DNA of 64,000 nucleotides from Chloroflexota bacterium (lineage in GTDB: Bacteria; Chloroflexota; UBA11872; UBA12225; JAJDUF01): NCBI GenBank assembly GCA_022826725.1, contig JAJDUF010000015.1, positions 1 through 64,000 on the forward strand, written 5' to 3'. Positions 8,360 through 17,197 of this stretch are shown here, in pieces (positions within the stretch are counted from its first letter, which is position 1; every line of letters begins with the position of its first letter). The notes under the pieces are model-generated. The model ran no database searches. It worked only from the letters and a program-made list of their open reading frames with translations, and was not told the origin of the DNA. The position numbers and the translations under genes are program-made.

Positions 8360-9592
8360 TTAGGCCCCGACAGTCGCGGCCATGACCGCGTTGGAAAACA
8401 ATGTCCGCCGCGGGCGCTCGGTGGTCCACCCGCTCGTCTGCATCCGGTTGGTGAGCAGGATGCACATGACCCCGGTCACCGGATCGCCCCACGCCAGCGT
8501 CCCCGTCACTCCGATATGACTAAAGGTGTGCGGTGAGGTCAAGTCGCCCGACACGTGGCCCGTCTTCCGACCCTTCACTTCCCAGCCCAGTCCCCATTCG
8601 ACGCGCGGCCACGGCGCCTCCGCACCGCTGTCGCGTAGCCCCGGCGCGGCATCCGTGGCCGCCGGTGGCACGGACACCTGTATGCGGGTCATTTCCGCGC
8701 GACTGGCCGCCGTGAGCACGCGATTACCGTCGGCAAGCTGCTGGCCATCCGACATGAAGCTGCTCGTGAAGCGGGCCAAGTCCGCGGCCGTCGCAAACAG
8801 GCCGCCCCAGGGGATGCCGAGTTGCCGATAGTAGGCCGAATTGGCCGCCTCGTAGTCCTTGCCCTCCTGTCCGGTGTCGGCAACGTGTGCCACGCGCCCC
8901 CAGACCGCCTCCGGCACCGGTATCCAGGTGTCGTTCATGCCCAGCGGCGCCAGAATGTGCCGGTGTACGTGCTCGTGATACTGCAAGATTGCCGACGGTT
9001 TCCCATGTTGTCCCAGCGTACCCGCATTCCCCCGGCCCACCAGCTCGGCGAGCAGCAGAATCCCGCAATTGCTGTAGAGATGGGCCGTGCCGGGGGCGAA
9101 GAAGAGCGGCGCTACCTGGAACGAATACACGAACTCTGCCAGCGGCGCGTGCCGCCGCCGTAAGCGCATGTTCGCTACCGAGAAGCCCGGCAGGCCGGAG
9201 GTGTGGGTGAGCAGGTGGCGCACCGTTACCGTCGTGCGGTCGGCCGCATCGCTGCCGCTCGCCGGTCCGTCGAGGAATTCCGGCAGCAGCGCGCCAACCC
9301 GCTCGTCCAAGGCAAACCAGCCGCGCTCCACGCCCTGCATGACCGCCGTGGCCGTCACCGGCTTGGTAATCGAGGCCAGCGCGAAGACCGTTCCGGCATC
9401 TACCGGCCGGTTGGTCTGTGGGTCGGCCGTGCCGACGGAGCATGTGCCGGCCACCTGCCCGTGCCGAACGACCAGCGCCGCGGCCCCGGGCACCATCGAT
9501 TCACCGACCCAGCCCTCCAGCAAGCCAAACGCGCGGCGCAGCGCGTCCGCGTCCATCCCCGCCGCTTCAGCCCCCGCTACATCAACACTCAT
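8360..9592 (-). CDS. Serine hydrolase, class C beta-lactamase-like
   Basis: This 410-residue protein belongs to the beta-lactamase/penicillin-binding-protein-like serine hydrolases. The SxxK motif is ASITKP near residue 81, with YSNCG as the YxN-type motif further on. No signal peptide is evident, so a cytosolic esterase or peptidase role is more likely than antibiotic hydrolysis. The start MSVDVAGAEA at 9592 has GGAG nine bases upstream; a frame extension to 9622 adds ten residues without support. It is transcribed divergently from the DNA ligase. A second member of the family lies at 26882-28369. Confidence 0.85.
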   Translation of the reverse strand: MSVDVAGAEAAGMDADALRRAFGLLEGWVGESMVPGAAALVVRHGQVAGTCSVGTADPQTNRPVDAGTVFALASITKPVTATAVMQGVERGWFALDERVGALLPEFLDGPASGSDAADRTTVTVRHLLTHTSGLPGFSVANMRLRRRHAPLAEFVYSFQVAPLFFAPGTAHLYSNCGILLLAELVGRGNAGTLGQHGKPSAILQYHEHVHRHILAPLGMNDTWIPVPEAVWGRVAHVADTGQEGKDYEAANSAYYRQLGIPWGGLFATAADLARFTSSFMSDGQQLADGNRVLTAASRAEMTRIQVSVPPAATDAAPGLRDSGAEAPWPRVEWGLGWEVKGRKTGHVSGDLTSPHTFSHIGVTGTLAWGDPVTGVMCILLTNRMQTSGWTTERPRRTLFSNAVMAATVGA

Positions 9593-9793
9593 GCTGCTAC
9601 TCCATCGCAACGCCGCGACCACACCGTTGTCATCATGTCTTGCTGCCTATATCACGACTCTGGTGGTGATTCTCTTCGAGCGCGAGCGAAAACGCAAGTC
9701 TCGGATAGCGACACTGCTTTTTCAGGCTGACGTCCGGCCGCGGCCGTCCATCCCTACCGCCCAATCCGTTCAATGGTTTGATGGAGGACTGTT

Positions 9794-11614
9794 ATGCGCT
9801 TTGCCCGCGTTGCCGAGCACTTCAACCGGCTGGAGGCTACCCGCAAGCGCAATGAGATGGTCGCGATCCTGGCCGCCCTGTTCCAGACGTCGAACAACGC
9901 TACCGAAATCGCTCAAATCGCCTATCTGAGTCAGGGGCGGGTCGCTCCCACCTTCGAGCAAATCGAGTTCGGGATGGGCGAGGCCCTCGTGGCCGAGTCC
10001 CTAGCCCAAGCGCTGGACCGGCCACCAGCCGAGGTCGCGGCGCAGTTTGCCCGTCTCGGCGACTACGGGCTGGTCGCCGCAGCGCTGCACGCAGACGATG
10101 CTGCTGCACCCGCAGGCCAGGAAGTCGCGGCGGTCTTCAAGACGCTGACCCAGATCGCACACACCGCCGGCGCCGGTTCGGTCGCGCAGAAAACGGAGCT
10201 ATTGGCCGGCCTGTTGCGTCAGTCGAGCGCGAGCGAGGCCAAACACCTCGCCCGTATTCCTCTGGGCCGGCTGCGCCTCGGCATCGGCGATCCCACCGTG
10301 ATGGATGCGCTCTCGTTCGCCCGTACCGAATCCAAGGCGGCCCGCAAACCCATCGAGCGCGCTTACAACATCTGCTCCGATCTCGGTCTCGTCGCCCGCA
10401 CCTATTGGGACGAGGGCGAGGCCGGGCTGACCACGATCAAAGTGGCGGCCGGCCGGCCGGTGCGTCCGGCGGCGGCCGAGCGGCTCCCGGGGCCGGAGGA
10501 GATCATCGCCAAGGTGGAGCAGTGCGCCGTCGAGCCGAAGATAGACGGCTTGCGTGCCCAGCTCCACCTCCTGGATGGCGACGAGGTGCGTATCTTTTCC
10601 CGCAACCTCGAAAACACCACCGCGATGTTCCCGGAGCTGGCCGAGGGGCTGGTCGCGCAGGCGGCCGGCCGGACCGTCATCCTGGACGGAGAAGCCGTCG
10701 CCTACGATCCGGCAACGGGTCAATATCATCCGTTTCAAGTCACCGGCACACGGAAACGCAAGTACGGCATCGAAAAGCTGCGTAAGACGCTGCCGCTCAA
10801 GCTCTTTGCCTTCGACATCCTGTATCTCGACGGCGAGGACCTCACCGACCGTCCCTACACCGAGCGGCGCGAGCGGCTGGAGGCGCTCCTCGGCGACGGA
10901 CGCGCGCCGCCGGGTCGGGCGGCCAAGACCGACTGGCTGCCAACCGAGTGGATCGCCGACCCCGAGGGCCAGGCGCTGCTCCCCAGCGACTGGCGCATCG
11001 TGGATGCGGCGGCGGACCTCGACGCCTACTTCTACGCCACGATTGGCCTGGGGCAGGAGGGCATCCTCGCCAAGCGCCTCGATTCGCCTTACCAAGCCGG
11101 CGCCCGCAACTACAACTGGATCAAGCTCAAGCGCAGCTATCGAGGCGAGCTACAGGACACCATAGACGGGGTGATCGTCGGCTATTGGCAGGGCAAGGGC
11201 CACCGCGCCCAGTTCGGAATCGGCACGGTCCTGACGGCCCTCTACGACCCGGACCAGGAACGCTTTGTCACCGTCACCCGCTTGGGCACCGGGTTCTCGG
11301 AAGAGGAATGGGTAGCGCTGCGGCAACGCCTCGACCCACAGCGCACCCCGGAGCAGCCCGCCCGCGTGAACTCGCAGCTCACGCCGGACGTGTGGGTGGA
11401 GCCGCACGTAGTCATCGAGATTCAAGCCGACGAGATCACCCGCAGCCCTTTCCACACGGCCGGCCGCGGCCCGGACGAGTTGGGCTACGCACTGCGGTTC
11501 CCCCGCGTGATCGGCTTCGTGCGCGAGGACAAGCGCCCGGAGGATGCCACCACCGTCGCAGAAATCGTGCGCCTCTACGAACGCCAGGGCCAGCCGCCCA
11601 CGGCTAAGAAGTAG
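9794..11614 (+). CDS. ATP-dependent DNA ligase
   Basis: This 606-residue ligase seals nicks in duplex DNA through a ligase-AMP intermediate. It has the three-domain order of DNA ligase I: an alpha-helical DNA-binding domain (about 1-215), the adenylation domain with EPKIDGLRAQ (adenylated Lys249), and an OB-fold domain with the IKLKRSY motif near residue 440 at the domain junction. Length and layout match the archaeal-like ligases found in some Chloroflexota and Actinobacteria, which usually coexist with NAD-dependent LigA. GGAGG precedes the ATG. No Ku or LigD partner is adjacent, so a repair or backup role is inferred. Confidence 0.93.
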   Translation: MRFARVAEHFNRLEATRKRNEMVAILAALFQTSNNATEIAQIAYLSQGRVAPTFEQIEFGMGEALVAESLAQALDRPPAEVAAQFARLGDYGLVAAALHADDAAAPAGQEVAAVFKTLTQIAHTAGAGSVAQKTELLAGLLRQSSASEAKHLARIPLGRLRLGIGDPTVMDALSFARTESKAARKPIERAYNICSDLGLVARTYWDEGEAGLTTIKVAAGRPVRPAAAERLPGPEEIIAKVEQCAVEPKIDGLRAQLHLLDGDEVRIFSRNLENTTAMFPELAEGLVAQAAGRTVILDGEAVAYDPATGQYHPFQVTGTRKRKYGIEKLRKTLPLKLFAFDILYLDGEDLTDRPYTERRERLEALLGDGRAPPGRAAKTDWLPTEWIADPEGQALLPSDWRIVDAAADLDAYFYATIGLGQEGILAKRLDSPYQAGARNYNWIKLKRSYRGELQDTIDGVIVGYWQGKGHRAQFGIGTVLTALYDPDQERFVTVTRLGTGFSEEEWVALRQRLDPQRTPEQPARVNSQLTPDVWVEPHVVIEIQADEITRSPFHTAGRGPDELGYALRFPRVIGFVREDKRPEDATTVAEIVRLYERQGQPPTAKK

Positions 11615-11870
11615 GGCTTTTAGCCACAGCGAGCACAAGTTAGAGGGTATACAGTGCCCCCGCACGGAGGCCATTTCAAAACCGGTCATTCCCACGTGCG
11701 GAGACCTTTGCATAATCTGCAGGTTCGCCGGACAATGGGGCCAGCAACGGGTACGGAGGCGTGGTTCGGCACCCCTACGGCTTGGCTTGGCACGAATACT
11801 AGCGCAGCGGAGGCTACTAGCGGTATGCTTGCACGTGAGGGAGGTCCGGGCGCCGGACCGGGGGAGGACG
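11615..11870. other. Intergenic region upstream of small membrane protein
   Basis: These 256 bases hold no supported gene. A -10-like TATGCT occurs near 11824-11829 without a clear -35. A small GC hairpin (GGTCCGGGCGCCGGACC) lies near 11844-11860, just before the ribosome binding site GGGGGAGG. It could influence translation of the downstream gene. Confidence 0.35.
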
Positions 11871-12344
11871 ATGCCGAAGAGCTATGAGGACGATATCCGC
11901 GACATCCTAGACGGGATGGACGACTTTCTGCCGGAGAACGGACAGACCCGGCCGGAGCGCCGCCGTCGCTCATACGGCCAGCGGTCGGCGGCCGGTGACA
12001 CGTGGCGCACCTTCACCGCGCAGTTTCAGGGTGAGTCACTGACGCCGCACAAGCTGATGGGCGGCAGCGTGCTCCTGATGTTATTCGGGTGGCTGTTGGG
12101 CATCGTCAGTCCGGGGTTGGCACAGTTCTGCACGATTATCGCCATCGCCGGGTTCGTCATCGGCCTCATCTGGTCCATCCGCGCTCGCGGCGGCGGACAT
12201 ACCGTCTCTTCCTCCCAGCAGTATTGGCGGGGTCAGGTCATCGAGATGCCGGGCCGCTCGTGGCAAGACGGTGTGCGGGATTGGTGGCGCCGTGTCACCG
12301 GTCCCCGGCGTCGTCCCCCACCAGGCCGCTACGGTCGCCGGTAG
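11871..12344 (+). CDS. Small membrane protein of unknown function
   Basis: This is a 157-residue protein. The N-terminal half is charged and probably cytosolic (MPKSYEDDIRDILDGMDD at the start). Two hydrophobic segments follow at about residues 62-82 and 84-105, then a glycine-rich, basic C-terminus ending in an Arg/Pro cluster. I do not recognise a named family, although small two-helix proteins with an acidic DDIRDIL start are common in Chloroflexota. The start was chosen because GGGGGAGG lies just upstream. It precedes the PLP enzyme by 61 bases and may be co-transcribed with it. Confidence 0.7.
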   Translation: MPKSYEDDIRDILDGMDDFLPENGQTRPERRRRSYGQRSAAGDTWRTFTAQFQGESLTPHKLMGGSVLLMLFGWLLGIVSPGLAQFCTIIAIAGFVIGLIWSIRARGGGHTVSSSQQYWRGQVIEMPGRSWQDGVRDWWRRVTGPRRRPPPGRYGRR

Positions 12345-12405
12345 CGCGGGGACAGTCTCCTCAACCGCCGCCACCGCTAACTCGGCAGGAACTTTACGGG
12401 CAGCC

Positions 12406-13428
12406 ATGACAATGAGCGAACGAGATTCGGTACTTCCGGCTCCGGGGACCATCCCCCTGACGGTGCAGCACGTGGAGGAAGCTCGGCGTGTACTGGCCAA
12501 GACGCTACCGCGGCCACCGCTCTACCATTACCCGGGTCTCAGTGCCTTGCTCGATGCGGAGGTCTACGTCAAGCACGAGAACCACAGCCCGATCGGCTCC
12601 TTCAAGGCGCGGGGCGCCCTCGTGGCCGTGACCAAGGCGCTGGAGGCAGCGCCCCAGGATACCGGCGCTGCGCTGCGTGGCGTGGTCGCCTCGTCCACCG
12701 GCAACCACGGTCTGGGCGTGGCCTACGCCGCACGGCAGCTCGGTGTTTCCGTCACCGTGTACGTGCCGGAGGGCGCCAACCCCGACAAGTGCCGCCTGAT
12801 CGAGCAACTCGGCGGACACGTGGTATTCCACGGTCCCGACCTCGTCTCGGCGGCGCTCGCTGCACGTGAAGCCGCGATGGACAGCGGCCGGGCCTACATA
12901 GACGACGGCGAGGATTTCTGGCTCCAAGCCGGCACCGGCACCATCGGCGCGGAGATCGTCGAAGAGCAGCCCGACATCGAGATCATCGTGCTGCCCACCG
13001 GCGGCGGGGCGCTGCTCGGCGGCGCCGGGCTGGGCGCCAAGAGCCTCAATCCCAAGGTCCGCATCGTCGGCGCAGCGGCCGAACGGGCGCCAGGGGTCTA
13101 TCTATCCTGGCGGGCCGGCGGCAAGCCGGTGCCGCCACCCTACAACGACACTTTCGCCGAGGGCCTCACCCAGCCGTTGCCCACGCCACGGGCAATGCAG
13201 CTTGTCGCGGCGGTCGCCGACGACATGGTGCTGGTCAGCGAAGAGGCGATCAAGGAAGCCATCGTTCTGCTGCTCGAACACACCCACAACCTCGCCGAGG
13301 GCGCCGGCGCGGCCGCGCTCGCCGGCGCGTTGCAGCTGGGGCCGGCGATCAAAGGCAAGAAGGTCGCCGTTGTGCTCACGGGGGGCAACATCACCCTGGA
13401 GACGCTGCGCGAGGTCCTCGCAGGATGA
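12406..13428 (+). CDS. Threonine/serine dehydratase-like PLP enzyme
   Basis: This 340-residue fold-type II PLP enzyme resembles threonine dehydratases, which deaminate threonine or serine to 2-oxoacids. The Schiff-base lysine lies in SFKARGA (Lys67). SSTGNHGLGVAYAAR matches the substrate-binding Ser-Asn loop, and TGGGALLGG is the phosphate-binding glycine loop. There is no C-terminal ACT domain, so it resembles catabolic rather than allosteric biosynthetic forms. Serine racemase or a related activity is possible. The start MTMSERD is chosen because the family begins shortly after; a second ATG at 12412 is an alternative. Its stop overlaps the next start by four bases (ATGA). Confidence 0.88.
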   Translation: MTMSERDSVLPAPGTIPLTVQHVEEARRVLAKTLPRPPLYHYPGLSALLDAEVYVKHENHSPIGSFKARGALVAVTKALEAAPQDTGAALRGVVASSTGNHGLGVAYAARQLGVSVTVYVPEGANPDKCRLIEQLGGHVVFHGPDLVSAALAAREAAMDSGRAYIDDGEDFWLQAGTGTIGAEIVEEQPDIEIIVLPTGGGALLGGAGLGAKSLNPKVRIVGAAAERAPGVYLSWRAGGKPVPPPYNDTFAEGLTQPLPTPRAMQLVAAVADDMVLVSEEAIKEAIVLLLEHTHNLAEGAGAAALAGALQLGPAIKGKKVAVVLTGGNITLETLREVLAG

Positions 13429-13652
13429 AGACTGGCGGCTACGACGAGGTACGGGCGGCGGCACCTTGGTCCGCGCGCGGCACGCGCCACCTGCCCGGTG
13501 GCTTGGCGATAACCCGCTACGATGCGGACGCGCTGCTCATCCACCACTGGGAATCGGGTCAGGCCGTGCTGCTCGAATCGCTGCCGGAGCTGGAAACGGT
13601 CTGGACCGCGACCACCCAGGCGCTCCAAGAGCGGTGCCAGCGGCGCGCGTAA
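13425..13652 (+). CDS. Small hypothetical protein coupled to dehydratase
   Basis: This 75-residue frame starts in an ATGA overlap with the dehydratase stop, a typical sign of translational coupling. The protein is soluble, with no membrane segment and no motif I recognise; its centre reads ITRYDADALLIHHWESG. It may be a partner or a minor downstream product of the dehydratase operon. Support rests on the overlap and on ordinary amino-acid composition, so it could still be spurious. Confidence 0.5.
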   Translation: MKTGGYDEVRAAAPWSARGTRHLPGGLAITRYDADALLIHHWESGQAVLLESLPELETVWTATTQALQERCQRRA

Positions 13653-13675
13653 CGGACGAGCCTCACCCCCGCCCC

Positions 13676-15025
13676 CTAGCCCCCAGATCGCGTTTCGAGC
13701 CAGGCGTTGGTCTCGCGCGTCGCCGCCTGCAGGGCCTCAGTCGGCGTCACCTCGCCCTGCCACGCCGTCAGCAGATGCGGGGTGATTCTGCTCGTCACCG
13801 CTTCCCACTCCGGGACGGCCGGCTTGGGCCGATTGCCTTGGTGACGCACGAGATCGCCAATCGTGCGCCAGTGGGGGTCGTCGCGCAGCGGTGGCTGCTG
13901 CCAGAGGGCCGGGCGCACGGGAATCCACGTGCCCTCCACCGACCAGTGCAGTTGGGTATCGGCGCGGCTGCGATAGCTGACCAGTTGATATGCCTGGTCG
14001 GGATGCTGCGTGCCGTGCAGTACCGCCAGGCTATTGTGGTGGAGCATCGCCGCTGCCCGCCGCTGCCACGGTAGGTGCCCAAAGCCAAAGTCGAGGTCGG
14101 GAGCGCGGCGGGGATACGCCAACGCTTCCGGCGCCGTCGTCATCCACATGCCCACCCGTCCCTGATGGGCATTGTTGATGAGTTCGGAAACCGGCGTCCC
14201 CGGCCGCACGGCCGTCCGGTCCTCGTGCAGGAGGGCCACTTGAAACTCAAGTGCAGCCAGTGCTTCGGGCTGATCGAGCGTGACGCGCGTGCGGTCCGCG
14301 TTCCACACGTCGCCGCCGGCGCGCCAGACCCACTCGATGAACCAGGCGTAGGCTTGCTCGCGCGTGGACATCTCGTAGAACTGAAAGCCCCAGGGGAGCA
14401 GCACCGTTCTGACCTCAACTTGGGTACGCACCCTATGCGCCGCGTCACGCAAGGCATCCCACGTCGCGGGTGGCGCCTCCGGGTCAAGGCCGGCACGCGC
14501 AAGCAAGTTCTTGTTCCAGAACATCACGACGACCTGGTGGCTATCGGGCAGGCCGACAAGCTGGCCGCGAACGTGCGACCCACGGACCGATTGCGGCGTG
14601 AAATCTCGCAGATTGACGGCCGAGTCCTGGCTGACACGGTCTTCGAGTGGTAGCAGGTTGCCCACCGCCGCGAGATCGGTGACTTGATACTCCTTGAGGC
14701 GTACCACGTCGGGCGCCGTACCGGCCACGATGGCCGCGGTCAGCTTGGGCATCACGTCACGCTTGGCCACCAACTGCGTCCGTACCGCCGTGACGGCGGG
14801 CGTCCGGGCGACAAACTCGACGTGGAACGGCTCCAGCGGCGCCTCGTCACCGGCGCGGCCCGGCAGCCAGAACTCCAGGGCCACCGGCGGCCCGCTCACG
14901 GTCGGCGTCGGCATACTCCGCCGCGCACAGGCCACCAAGCCAGCCCCGGCCAGCGCGCTCCCAGCCTGGAGCAGGCTACGCCGGGACCGCCGGTCAACGC
15001 GCGCTGCTCGCTCTTCCGTAGACAC
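13676..15025 (-). CDS. ABC sugar-type solute-binding lipoprotein, Tat-exported
   Basis: This 449-residue protein belongs to the extracellular solute-binding family 1, which captures sugars or oligosaccharides for ABC import. The N-terminus has RRSRRSLLQAGSALAG, a twin-arginine signal, followed by GLVAC, a lipobox whose cysteine would be lipid-anchored. The mature domain begins VALEFWLPG. No permease or ATPase genes are adjacent, so it is an orphan receptor. It follows the Gfo/Idh/MocA and 2-hydroxyacid dehydrogenase genes on the same strand with a 107-base gap, which hints at a sugar or sugar-acid ligand. The ligand is unknown. Confidence 0.85.
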   Translation of the reverse strand: MSTEERAARVDRRSRRSLLQAGSALAGAGLVACARRSMPTPTVSGPPVALEFWLPGRAGDEAPLEPFHVEFVARTPAVTAVRTQLVAKRDVMPKLTAAIVAGTAPDVVRLKEYQVTDLAAVGNLLPLEDRVSQDSAVNLRDFTPQSVRGSHVRGQLVGLPDSHQVVVMFWNKNLLARAGLDPEAPPATWDALRDAAHRVRTQVEVRTVLLPWGFQFYEMSTREQAYAWFIEWVWRAGGDVWNADRTRVTLDQPEALAALEFQVALLHEDRTAVRPGTPVSELINNAHQGRVGMWMTTAPEALAYPRRAPDLDFGFGHLPWQRRAAAMLHHNSLAVLHGTQHPDQAYQLVSYRSRADTQLHWSVEGTWIPVRPALWQQPPLRDDPHWRTIGDLVRHQGNRPKPAVPEWEAVTSRITPHLLTAWQGEVTPTEALQAATRETNAWLETRSGG

Positions 15026-15132
15026 CGTGCTCCCTCCCCCCGTTGCCCGCTATAGCCACTCCACGCCGACACCATGGTACCGGCAACGGCCACGTGCCGT
15101 CCTGGCGTTCAACGATGTCCCGTGCTGCCAGT

Positions 15133-16092
15133 CTAGCCCAAGTCGTTGACGGCGTGTGCGGGGCGCTCACCGCGCATGACCGCCAAGACGTCTGCGGCGT
15201 TCATCGCGCAGGCGCGCACGTTGGCTTCGTGGACGCTGCCGGCGACGTGCGGCGTGACGATCACCTGCGGCAGCTCGATCAAGGTGCGGTCGGTCGGCGG
15301 CTCCATGTCCAGCACGTCCAGGCCGGCCCCGGCCACGTGCCCACTCCGCAGCGCCTCGGCCAGTGCCGGCTCGTCAATGGCACCACCCCGCGACGTATTG
15401 ATGATGTACGCACCGCGCTTCATCTTGGCGATCCGCTCGGCATTGATGAGACCGCGGGCGCTGGCGGTGAGCGCCAGGTTCAGCGTGATGAAGTCGGATT
15501 GCGCCAGCAGATCGTCGAGACTGGCGTAGGTCACGCCGAGCGTGGTGGCGGCGGCAGGGTCCTCCATGATGTCGTGCGCGATAATCCGCATCCCGAACCC
15601 GGCGGCGCGACGCGCCACCTGGCGGCCGATGCTCCCGAAACCGACGATCCCCAGCGTCTTGCCGTCCAACTCGACCCCCGGCGGCCGGTCCCACCCGCCC
15701 GCCTCTACCATGTTGACGAGCGGCACGACTTGCCGCGCGACGGCCAGGAGCAGCGCCAGCGTGTGATCGGCGACGGCCAAGTGGTTGATACCGGGGGTAA
15801 TCGTCACCCATACGCCGTGCTTGGTGGCCGCCTCCACGTCAATCGTGTCGTAGCCCACGCCAAAACGGGAGACGATCTTCAGTCGCGGCGCCGCTGCGAA
15901 CACGCGCTCCGTGAACTGGTCCGTGGTGCAGAGGACGGCATCACAATCGGTGACGGATTCGAGTAGCTCTTCCTCGGTTGACCAGCGGATGAAGGGGCCG
16001 GGCACCAGTTCACAGCCGGCCTCCGCATACGCCGCGCGGTGGGGGCCATCCGTCTGTAGGGTGGTGTAGCTGGTAACGACGATACGAAACAT
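15133..16092 (-). CDS. D-isomer-specific 2-hydroxyacid dehydrogenase (PGDH-like)
   Basis: This is a 319-residue NAD-dependent dehydrogenase of the D-3-phosphoglycerate dehydrogenase-like group. The cofactor loop reads GIVGFGSIGRQVARRA. TSRGGAIDEPALAEAL and VTPHVAGSVHEAN carry the family's Arg and His catalytic region. It lacks the C-terminal ACT or ASB domain of biosynthetic SerA, so a role in hydroxy-acid or sugar-acid metabolism is more likely than serine synthesis. GAGGAG lies seven bases before the ATG. It sits 33 bases downstream of a Gfo/Idh/MocA oxidoreductase on the same strand, consistent with an operon. Confidence 0.9.
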   Translation of the reverse strand: MFRIVVTSYTTLQTDGPHRAAYAEAGCELVPGPFIRWSTEEELLESVTDCDAVLCTTDQFTERVFAAAPRLKIVSRFGVGYDTIDVEAATKHGVWVTITPGINHLAVADHTLALLLAVARQVVPLVNMVEAGGWDRPPGVELDGKTLGIVGFGSIGRQVARRAAGFGMRIIAHDIMEDPAAATTLGVTYASLDDLLAQSDFITLNLALTASARGLINAERIAKMKRGAYIINTSRGGAIDEPALAEALRSGHVAGAGLDVLDMEPPTDRTLIELPQVIVTPHVAGSVHEANVRACAMNAADVLAVMRGERPAHAVNDLG

Positions 16093-16125
16093 CGGTTGCT
16101 CCTCGTACTGTGTAGTTTGGATCGG

Positions 16126-17154
16126 TCAGGCGGCGACCTCCACCCAGCGCCCCGCCGCAGCCGAGTCCGCCAGCGACTCGGCCAACCGGTGGGCGGCGAC
16201 CGCCTCGGCAAACCCCGGAAACGGCGCCTCGCCGCGCGCCGCAGCGACAAGGCGATCCATATGGTAGGCCGGGAAGCGAGCGTCGTCCGCTTGCAGGTCA
16301 GCCGGCACCGCAACCGGCTGCCAGACACCTTGGGGCCGCTCGGCGCCGCGGCGAGCCACTCGCGCCGCAGTGCGGTCGGAGTCCAGTTCGACGGTCAGCG
16401 CCGCCGCGTCTCCGTACAGCGACCAGCGGAGGCCGTTGTTCCAACCGAGCGAGCGGCGGCTAAAGGCGGCCGAGACGATAGCGCCGGTGGTCATGCGGAG
16501 CGTGAAGGCCCAGCCGTGATCGAGGCCGCCGGCGCCCGCCATCGGCGCCGCGCACACCGCGCCGACCGCGCCGAACCCGGCGGCCTGCGTGAGACCCAGT
16601 AGCGTATCGTAGAGATGCACGCCACTTTCGAGCAGCGCGCTGCGTGCCGGATAGTCGGGAAAGAAGTCGTGGCCTTGCAGCAGCGCAAACTCGGCATGAA
16701 CCGGCCGACCGATACCGCGCTGGCACAGCAGCCGCTCCGTGAGCCGGTAGCCGGGCATGGACCGATAGGTGAAGTTCACCACGTGGGACACTCCGGCGTC
16801 CGTAGCGGCCTGCCCTAACTGCTGCGCCGCGGCAGTGTTCGTCGTCAACGGCTTTTCGCAGATCACCGCGCAGCCGGCGCGAATGGCCGCCGAGCAGAAG
16901 TCATAGTGCGTCTCGGCCGGTGTGTTGACGTAGAGCGCATCAACGGAGCCACTGTCTATCATCGCTTCAACCGACACGAACGGCCGAACGGCCGGACCGA
17001 GCGCCGCGGCGCTCTGCGCCGCCTTGGCCGGGTCGCGGCTGCACACCGCCGCGATCTCAGCGCGAGAGGAGGCCATGAGACCGGGCAGGAGTAGCCGCTG
17101 CGCGCGCCGGTTAATCCCTACAACCCCGACGCGAGTCGGTCGCTGGGTAATCAC
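16126..17154 (-). CDS. Gfo/Idh/MocA family oxidoreductase
   Basis: This 342-residue NAD(P)-dependent oxidoreductase acts on sugars, inositols or similar polyols. The N-terminal Rossmann fold starts with RVGVVGINRRAQ. The ICEKPLTTN segment carries the family's EKP motif, and a C-terminal alpha/beta domain follows. I start it at GTG 17154 because the Rossmann strand begins directly after; a longer frame to 17277 overlaps the divergent epimerase and adds low-complexity sequence. No ribosome binding site precedes this GTG and a TATATTAT stretch lies close upstream, so the transcript could be leaderless. It heads an operon with the 2-hydroxyacid dehydrogenase. Confidence 0.88.
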   Translation of the reverse strand: MITQRPTRVGVVGINRRAQRLLLPGLMASSRAEIAAVCSRDPAKAAQSAAALGPAVRPFVSVEAMIDSGSVDALYVNTPAETHYDFCSAAIRAGCAVICEKPLTTNTAAAQQLGQAATDAGVSHVVNFTYRSMPGYRLTERLLCQRGIGRPVHAEFALLQGHDFFPDYPARSALLESGVHLYDTLLGLTQAAGFGAVGAVCAAPMAGAGGLDHGWAFTLRMTTGAIVSAAFSRRSLGWNNGLRWSLYGDAAALTVELDSDRTAARVARRGAERPQGVWQPVAVPADLQADDARFPAYHMDRLVAAARGEAPFPGFAEAVAAHRLAESLADSAAAGRWVEVAA

Positions 17155-17197
17155 AGCGCCAATGATAATATAGGAAGTCCGAGGGAGGCGCGGGGTC
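17155..17197. promoter_or_regulatory. Very short divergent promoter region
   Basis: Only 43 bases separate the starts of the oxidoreductase (minus) and the epimerase (plus). The AT-rich core ATGATAATATAGG is the only promoter-like sequence and can be read as a -10 on either strand. GAGGGAGG (17181-17188) is the epimerase ribosome binding site. Overlapping promoters, probably with a -35 inside one coding region, are inferred. Confidence 0.4.
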
